Assembly (NCBI GenBank): GCA_013215145.1
Contig: JABSRP010000013.1
Location: 173,068-237,067, forward strand
DNA: 64,000 nt
From: Pseudobacteriovorax sp.
GTDB lineage: Bacteria > Bdellovibrionota_B > Oligoflexia > Oligoflexales > Oligoflexaceae
Direction: 5' to 3'
Position numbers and translations under genes: made by a program. Each line of letters starts with the position of its first letter. Within the stretch, counting starts at the first letter, position 1. The notes beneath the pieces are model-generated. The model was not told where the DNA came from and made no database searches. It saw only the letters and a program-made list of their open reading frames with translations. Shown piece after piece: positions 60,585-64,000 of this stretch.

Positions 60585-62114
60585 TGCTTTGTGTCAGGGT
60601 AAAGTAGCTTTTTCTAGGTCGAACATTCGTTGATCGAATGTAGGAAATGCCAATGATTTATCAATGTTTGTCCGAATAATTTGCACTTTGGAATTGCTTT
60701 CAGCCGAAGGGGTATTGTTACTTTGGGGGGCGCCCTTGCTCTAGGCTATGCAGATCCCGCAGTTTGCGTTTTGGTTTGTAGCGATTCGTATCTTGATTGC
60801 TTCTTTATGTGCATCCGCGAGTTGCACTAGATCTTGCTTGCCAAATCGTCCTTCGAATATCTCGGAAGGCGTCGCTCCACCAAGGACGCTTTGAGGTATA
60901 ACAAAGTTTGATTCGTTAATATAGTACTGAAGCTTTTCTTGCAGGACTTCAAGGCTAGATAGAGACTGTTTGAAAAGGTAGCTATGCTTCATCCTTCGGA
61001 AAAGAGCTTCGACCATGCTGTTGGAAAAGTCGACGTCAATTTGTGCGATGATTCTTTCTAACTGGTGCTCTCGTAGAAGTATATCCACCTCATCATTGAG
61101 GTTTTCCGATCCTTTGTCGGGCATGATAGCTGGTTTGCTAGGACTATGCTGTACCTTTGTGAGTGCTTGCCTTAAAAGCTCTTTCGTTCTAATGCCGCCA
61201 TAGTTTTTAGTTGCTCTGCAAGCCAATATATACCTGGAGTGGTTGTCGATGATGGCTTGGATAAAGCATTTTGTTCCGTCTTGGAGTTTTATAATGCTAG
61301 CATCGATATGCCAGAGCTTGTTCGGAGCACTTGCTCTGATTCCTATCTTGGGCTTAGCTGGATATATACGTTTCAGAGGACGCCTTAGCTTCAACTTTCT
61401 GACCACTCTAGACCAGGTGATATGGGAGGCAAAAACATCTCCCTGTCTTTTTGTATAGAGTGCTAGGGATGCAATGCTGAAATGTGCGAATCGCTTTGAT
61501 GTGACGTATTCGATGATTTTACCAATCTCAGTATTGCTTAGCGCTGTTGGATGGTGTCTTGGGCATTGAGCAACATTTTCTAATTCACAGGAGGCGTTAC
61601 TTTTGAGCCAATTTCTGTATCTGGCTAGACTGAGGCCGATGGCATTTAGGCAAGCTTTAAGTGAGAGCTGTTTTGCTGCAGCCTGGATAGCTTCCAATAG
61701 GAGTTGTTTGTTTTCTGCTTTGGGTAGACGTTGGTATTGTAGTCGGAAACCAAATATTCTGAACGTGAAAATGACGAGTTTTTGCTTTGTCTTTAGTGTT
61801 TCGATTTCATCTTTGAGCTGGCTTACCTGGGTGGCTAGCTCGTCGTTGGAATAGTTCAACTCAGGAAGGGTCACGACATCGAATGTTTTCTTTTTGATCC
61901 ACTCTCTTGAGGTGGATTGTGGGATTTTTAACTGAGGAAATAGGTTTGGATTGCCTGTGTCGGCAATCATTTGTTTTATTCTATGATCGTAGCACCTGTA
62001 GTTTGTCACAGTGTTTGTCTCCTCTAAGGATACTACGTATGCCACAATATTTTTTTAGTCAATCGCCAGCGAAAATTCGTTAATGAAATTGATAAATTGT
62101 CCTGGTACGCTGCA
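60585..62114 (-). mobile_element. Complete IS element (1.53 kb), second type
   Basis: Left end TGCT-N31-CGAACATTCG (60585-60629), followed at once by a hairpin ACATTCG-TTGAT-CGAATGT. Right end read inwards TGCA-N31-CGAATTTTCG (62114-62070). The interior is one transposase gene. Sequence inside the N31 differs from the element at 45152-46714, but the spacing and core are the same. A partial inverted copy of its left end closes the window. Confidence 0.8.
60741..62045 (-). CDS. DDE (rve-type) transposase
   Basis: 434 residues, clearly homologous to the transposase at 45335-46606 (for example YDHRIKQMIADTGNPNLFPQ, SFEVVTLPEL-like segment, FRIFGF, GLSLARYRNWL). Catalytic residues: Asp in LWHIDASIIKL, Asp in IMPDKGSENLN, Glu in FSNSMVEALFRRMK. 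Frame intact, so possibly active. The N terminus is uncertain; a later start near YRCYDHRIKQ is possible. Confidence 0.92.
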   Translation of the reverse strand: MAYVVSLEETNTVTNYRCYDHRIKQMIADTGNPNLFPQLKIPQSTSREWIKKKTFDVVTLPELNYSNDELATQVSQLKDEIETLKTKQKLVIFTFRIFGFRLQYQRLPKAENKQLLLEAIQAAAKQLSLKACLNAIGLSLARYRNWLKSNASCELENVAQCPRHHPTALSNTEIGKIIEYVTSKRFAHFSIASLALYTKRQGDVFASHITWSRVVRKLKLRRPLKRIYPAKPKIGIRASAPNKLWHIDASIIKLQDGTKCFIQAIIDNHSRYILACRATKNYGGIRTKELLRQALTKVQHSPSKPAIMPDKGSENLNDEVDILLREHQLERIIAQIDVDFSNSMVEALFRRMKHSYLFKQSLSSLEVLQEKLQYYINESNFVIPQSVLGGATPSEIFEGRFGKQDLVQLADAHKEAIKIRIATNQNANCGICIA

Positions 62115-62166
62115 GGGTTAGCGAAAGTTCGTGCTCTTTTTATATAAAGCCCACTGATTCACTGCA
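62115..62166 (+). repeat. Isolated IS end
   Basis: Reading from 62166 inwards: TGCA, 31 bases, CGAACTTTCG (62131-62122), CTAACCC. This matches the left end of the element at 45152 in inverted orientation, nearly base for base in the TGGGCTTTATATAAAAAGAG stretch. Cut at 62114 by the complete IS. Confidence 0.8.
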
Positions 62167-62189
62167 CCCAAAGTTTAGTGAGGATAGTA

Positions 62190-62882
62190 ATGAATAAGCT
62201 AACTAGTAAAATACTTCTGACGACTTCCTGTCTGTTTGTTTTAGGTATAATATTTAATGTTATTAATAACAATCCTAATCAGGTAGTGTCCGATTTAAAA
62301 GAAAAGACAGAGTATGGCGTTTCGGTTATAGAGGAAAAGCAGGTTATTGATCAACCTAAGGAGTTCAAGGTAGATCCTTTAGCAAGATCTGAATTAGAAA
62401 GTATTGAGGACAGGAAGTCATTTGTCGAAAGACTAAAAGAAGATTTTCAAAATGATTTTCCTCAGTTTAAAGATTATGTCACGCATCGTGAAAAAGCTAT
62501 ATTAAGCAACGAAGAAAAGCGTGTCAAACAGCAATATTTATCTAATGAAGATTTATTTTTCCATGCTTTATCTGAAATAAAAAAGTCATCCTACGTCGAT
62601 CCCGCCAGAGAGGCTGTAAAGCATTTTTATCTAACGAGCTTTGCAAGAGAATTTATCTATTTACATGCGTACCGAGAGAATACTATAAACATGGTTGAAG
62701 ACGTTCTAGTTGACTTTGAATTTCGTGAATACGATCACGACAGTATGATGTTTACTGTCAGCTCTATGGTAGACCTATTCAATATATTAGAATTCATCGA
62801 TCAAGAAGAAGCTAAGGCAGTTGCAGGAAAAATACCAAAAGATAATGTGCTCTACAGTCTTATATCTAAAAAACAAATTTAA
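62190..62882 (+). CDS. Exported or membrane-anchored protein, unknown
   Basis: 230 residues from ATG 62190 with GTGAGGA upstream. An N-terminal hydrophobic helix (about 8-24, LLTTSCLFVLGIIFNVI) is followed by a Glu/Lys-rich, largely helical soluble part (FVERLKEDFQNDFPQFKDYV, EFIYLHAYRENTINMVEDVL). No family recognised. It is AT-richer than the core region, and the ribosome-binding site lies about 10 bases after an IS end, so the promoter may come from the element. Confidence 0.55.
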   Translation: MNKLTSKILLTTSCLFVLGIIFNVINNNPNQVVSDLKEKTEYGVSVIEEKQVIDQPKEFKVDPLARSELESIEDRKSFVERLKEDFQNDFPQFKDYVTHREKAILSNEEKRVKQQYLSNEDLFFHALSEIKKSSYVDPAREAVKHFYLTSFAREFIYLHAYRENTINMVEDVLVDFEFREYDHDSMMFTVSSMVDLFNILEFIDQEEAKAVAGKIPKDNVLYSLISKKQI

Positions 62883-62939
62883 TTACTTTTTGATATTATC
62901 CCACCTTATTTTTCCTGTTTTAGCGCAAAAGAGGTTAAT

Positions 62940-63497
62940 GTGCCAAAAAATTTTCCAACCCTAGAAACCAAAAGGCTGACCCTAAGAGACATCAGAGAAT
63001 CTGATACTGACGCGTACCAAGCATTTTTTCAGGACTATGATTTAGTAAGATTTCTAAATGCCAATATACCTTGGCCATATCCAGATGGTGCTGCTTTATC
63101 TTGGATACGTGATCATCTTATTGCCAAGCAAGGTAAAGGGTTGTGGGCTTGGGCTATTTGCTCCAAAGAAAACACAGATACCTTCATGGGAGTCATCGAG
63201 ATTCAGATCAATGATAAGGTGGGAAGCAGAGGCTTTTGGTTAGGCAGACCTTATTGGGGTAAGGGCTTTATGTCTGAGGCTGCAGACGCGGTCTTGGACT
63301 ATGCTTTTGCAAATCTGAATGTTGACAAGTTCTTACTTGAAAATGCTGTAGAAAATACGGCTTCATCTAAGATTAAGGCTAAGCAAGGTGCTAAGCTCTT
63401 AGGTATAAAAGACAGCGCATTTGTGGATAAAGCGATCACTAAGTCTGAGAATTGGGAATTAACTAAAGACTCTTGGCTTGCAAGAAAAAAGTCTTAG
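62940..63497 (+). CDS. GNAT acetyltransferase (RimJ/RimL type)
   Basis: 185 residues from GTG 62940 with GAGGTT upstream. The family pattern is clear: LETKRLTLRDIRESDTDAYQ, VIEIQINDKVGSRGFWLGRP, YWGKGFMSEAADAVLDYAFA (acetyl-CoA loop) and AVENTASSKIKAKQGAKLLG. Such enzymes acetylate N-terminal amines of ribosomal proteins or small molecules; the substrate is open. Complete length. Confidence 0.9.
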   Translation: MPKNFPTLETKRLTLRDIRESDTDAYQAFFQDYDLVRFLNANIPWPYPDGAALSWIRDHLIAKQGKGLWAWAICSKENTDTFMGVIEIQINDKVGSRGFWLGRPYWGKGFMSEAADAVLDYAFANLNVDKFLLENAVENTASSKIKAKQGAKLLGIKDSAFVDKAITKSENWELTKDSWLARKKS

Positions 63498-63511
63498 TTC
63501 TGTATCCTTGC

Positions 63512-63607
63512 TCAATCCAAACCAAACTTAGCCGCAGAAACTCCCGCAATAAATCCTAGTAAATGAGCTTCCCAGGATACGTAGGGAGAGGTCGGCAATA
63601 CTCCAGG
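63512..63607 (-). pseudogene. Rhomboid protease C-terminal remnant
   Basis: On the minus strand the frame reads [20 protein letters not shown] then [11 protein letters not shown] and stop, matching the last membrane helix of rhomboid proteases (SWEGHLxGxxAG, with the catalytic His). About 32 codons remain. The break falls exactly at the start of the 78-bp repeat at 63607. Confidence 0.65.
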
Positions 63608-63684
63608 GTAGCAAATCAGGAGAAATTAGCTGAAACCAAACGAAACTTCGCTTGCTACACACTAAAAGCCACTGATTCACTGCA
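63607..63684 (-). repeat. 78-bp palindromic repeat, copy 3 (inverted)
   Basis: In minus orientation: TGCA, 30 bases starting GTGAATCAGTGGCTTTTAG, CGAAGTTTCG (63650-63641), 30 bases ending CTGATTTGC, TACC. All parts match copies 1 and 2. Confidence 0.85.
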
Positions 63685-63805
63685 CTGTAGTTTGTCACAG
63701 TGTTGGTCTCCTCTGAGAGGACACTGCGTATGCCATAATAGATTTTTAGTCAATAACCAGCGAAAGTTCGTTAATGAAATTAATAAATTGTCCTGGTACG
63801 CTGCA
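63685..63805 (-). mobile_element. IS 5'-end fragment
   Basis: About 120 bases matching 61997-62114: the first codons of the transposase (GTGACAAACTAC region), leader, CGAAAGTTCG (63761-63770), 31 bases, TGCA (63802-63805). Confidence 0.8.
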
Positions 63806-64000
63806 GCGGATCACGACAAACCAAAACGCAAGCTGCGGAATCTGTATAGCCTAGGGCAAGGATACCCACCAAAGTAACAACGCTCCTTCGATCTACACCA
63901 ATTCAAAAGTGCAAATTATTCAGACAAACATTGATAAATCATTGGCATTTCCTACATTCGATGAACGAATGTTCGTCCTAAAAAAAGTTACTTTGTCCTG
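63806..64000 (+). mobile_element. IS 3'-end fragment, inverted
   Basis: Starts with the last 15 codons of a transposase on the plus strand (RITTNQNASCGICIA, stop at 63852-63854) and continues as the reverse complement of 60595-60740, including the hairpin and CGAATGTTCG (63966-63975). The outer end lies beyond the window. Confidence 0.85.

Noticed and set aside
46813..63684. CRISPR array or integron attC sites
   Set aside because: The repeats are widely scattered, not evenly spaced, and match IS ends; no cas genes or integron integrase are present.
63563..63877. Plus-strand frame of 104 codons near the window end
   Set aside because: It crosses a rhomboid remnant, a 78-bp repeat and two IS fragments in a wrong frame.

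Overview
This window looks like chromosomal DNA of a Gram-negative bacterium of moderate GC content. The envelope genes (BamD, Pal, TonB-type protein, lipoproteins with lipoboxes, beta-barrel proteins, MurJ, UppP) show a diderm cell. Small two-helix HAMP proteins and many degenerate signalling domains lead me to guess the Bdellovibrionota (Oligoflexia-like), but this is inference and no 16S gene is present.

Positions 1-44,400 are an ordinary, densely packed core region. It starts with the tail of rimP and then nusA-infB-rbfA-truB-metK (translation and SAM supply), ruvA-ruvB (Holliday junction processing), uppP, a DHH phosphoesterase, dtd, gpmI-mazG, a ribosomal protein block on the minus strand (rpsR-rpmB-a 34-codon basic ORF-rpsT), priA, clpP and an ABC exporter. 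A minus-strand run follows: bamD, mltD, a class V aminotransferase and etfB-etfA. Then come a TonB-like protein, a class A PBP with a dead transpeptidase domain, an HPt-like protein, murJ, aroB, a receiver-like protein, tRNA-Asn, a LysR regulator, fabH, pal, an OmpR-type response regulator/histidine kinase pair, a YihY/BrkB protein, smr, prmA, rsmE and a second HAMP protein, ending at tRNA-fMet.

Positions 44,300-48,775 are an accessory insert. The 3' part of tRNA-fMet plus the following sequence (195 bp) is repeated exactly about 4.2 kb downstream. Between the copies lie a truncated IS, a complete 1.56-kb DD35E IS, a 78-bp palindromic repeat, a small hypothetical gene and a Fic AMP-transferase gene.

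Positions 49,000-56,700 hold small membrane and FRG-domain genes and a four-gene minus-strand operon: ECF sigma factor, membrane anti-sigma-like DUF4384 protein, caspase-like protease fused to an outer-membrane repeat/barrel region, and an outer-membrane protein. This operon is the best candidate for a coherent little-described system. A lipoprotein gene and a PF10118-type metal hydrolase gene follow.

Positions 56,800-64,000 are a mobile-element graveyard: an IS66 fragment, a group II intron piece inserted in it, two further 78-bp repeats, one complete and several broken copies of the same IS superfamily, and gene remnants (glycosyltransferase, rhomboid protease, periplasmic binding protein) cut at or near the element ends. 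Intact-looking PhzF, GNAT and exported-protein genes lie between them. The ends of the IS elements share one architecture, TGCW-N30/31-CGAANNTTCG, and the 78-bp repeat is exactly a left end joined to a right end at that core. This is the most striking unexplained DNA structure in the window.
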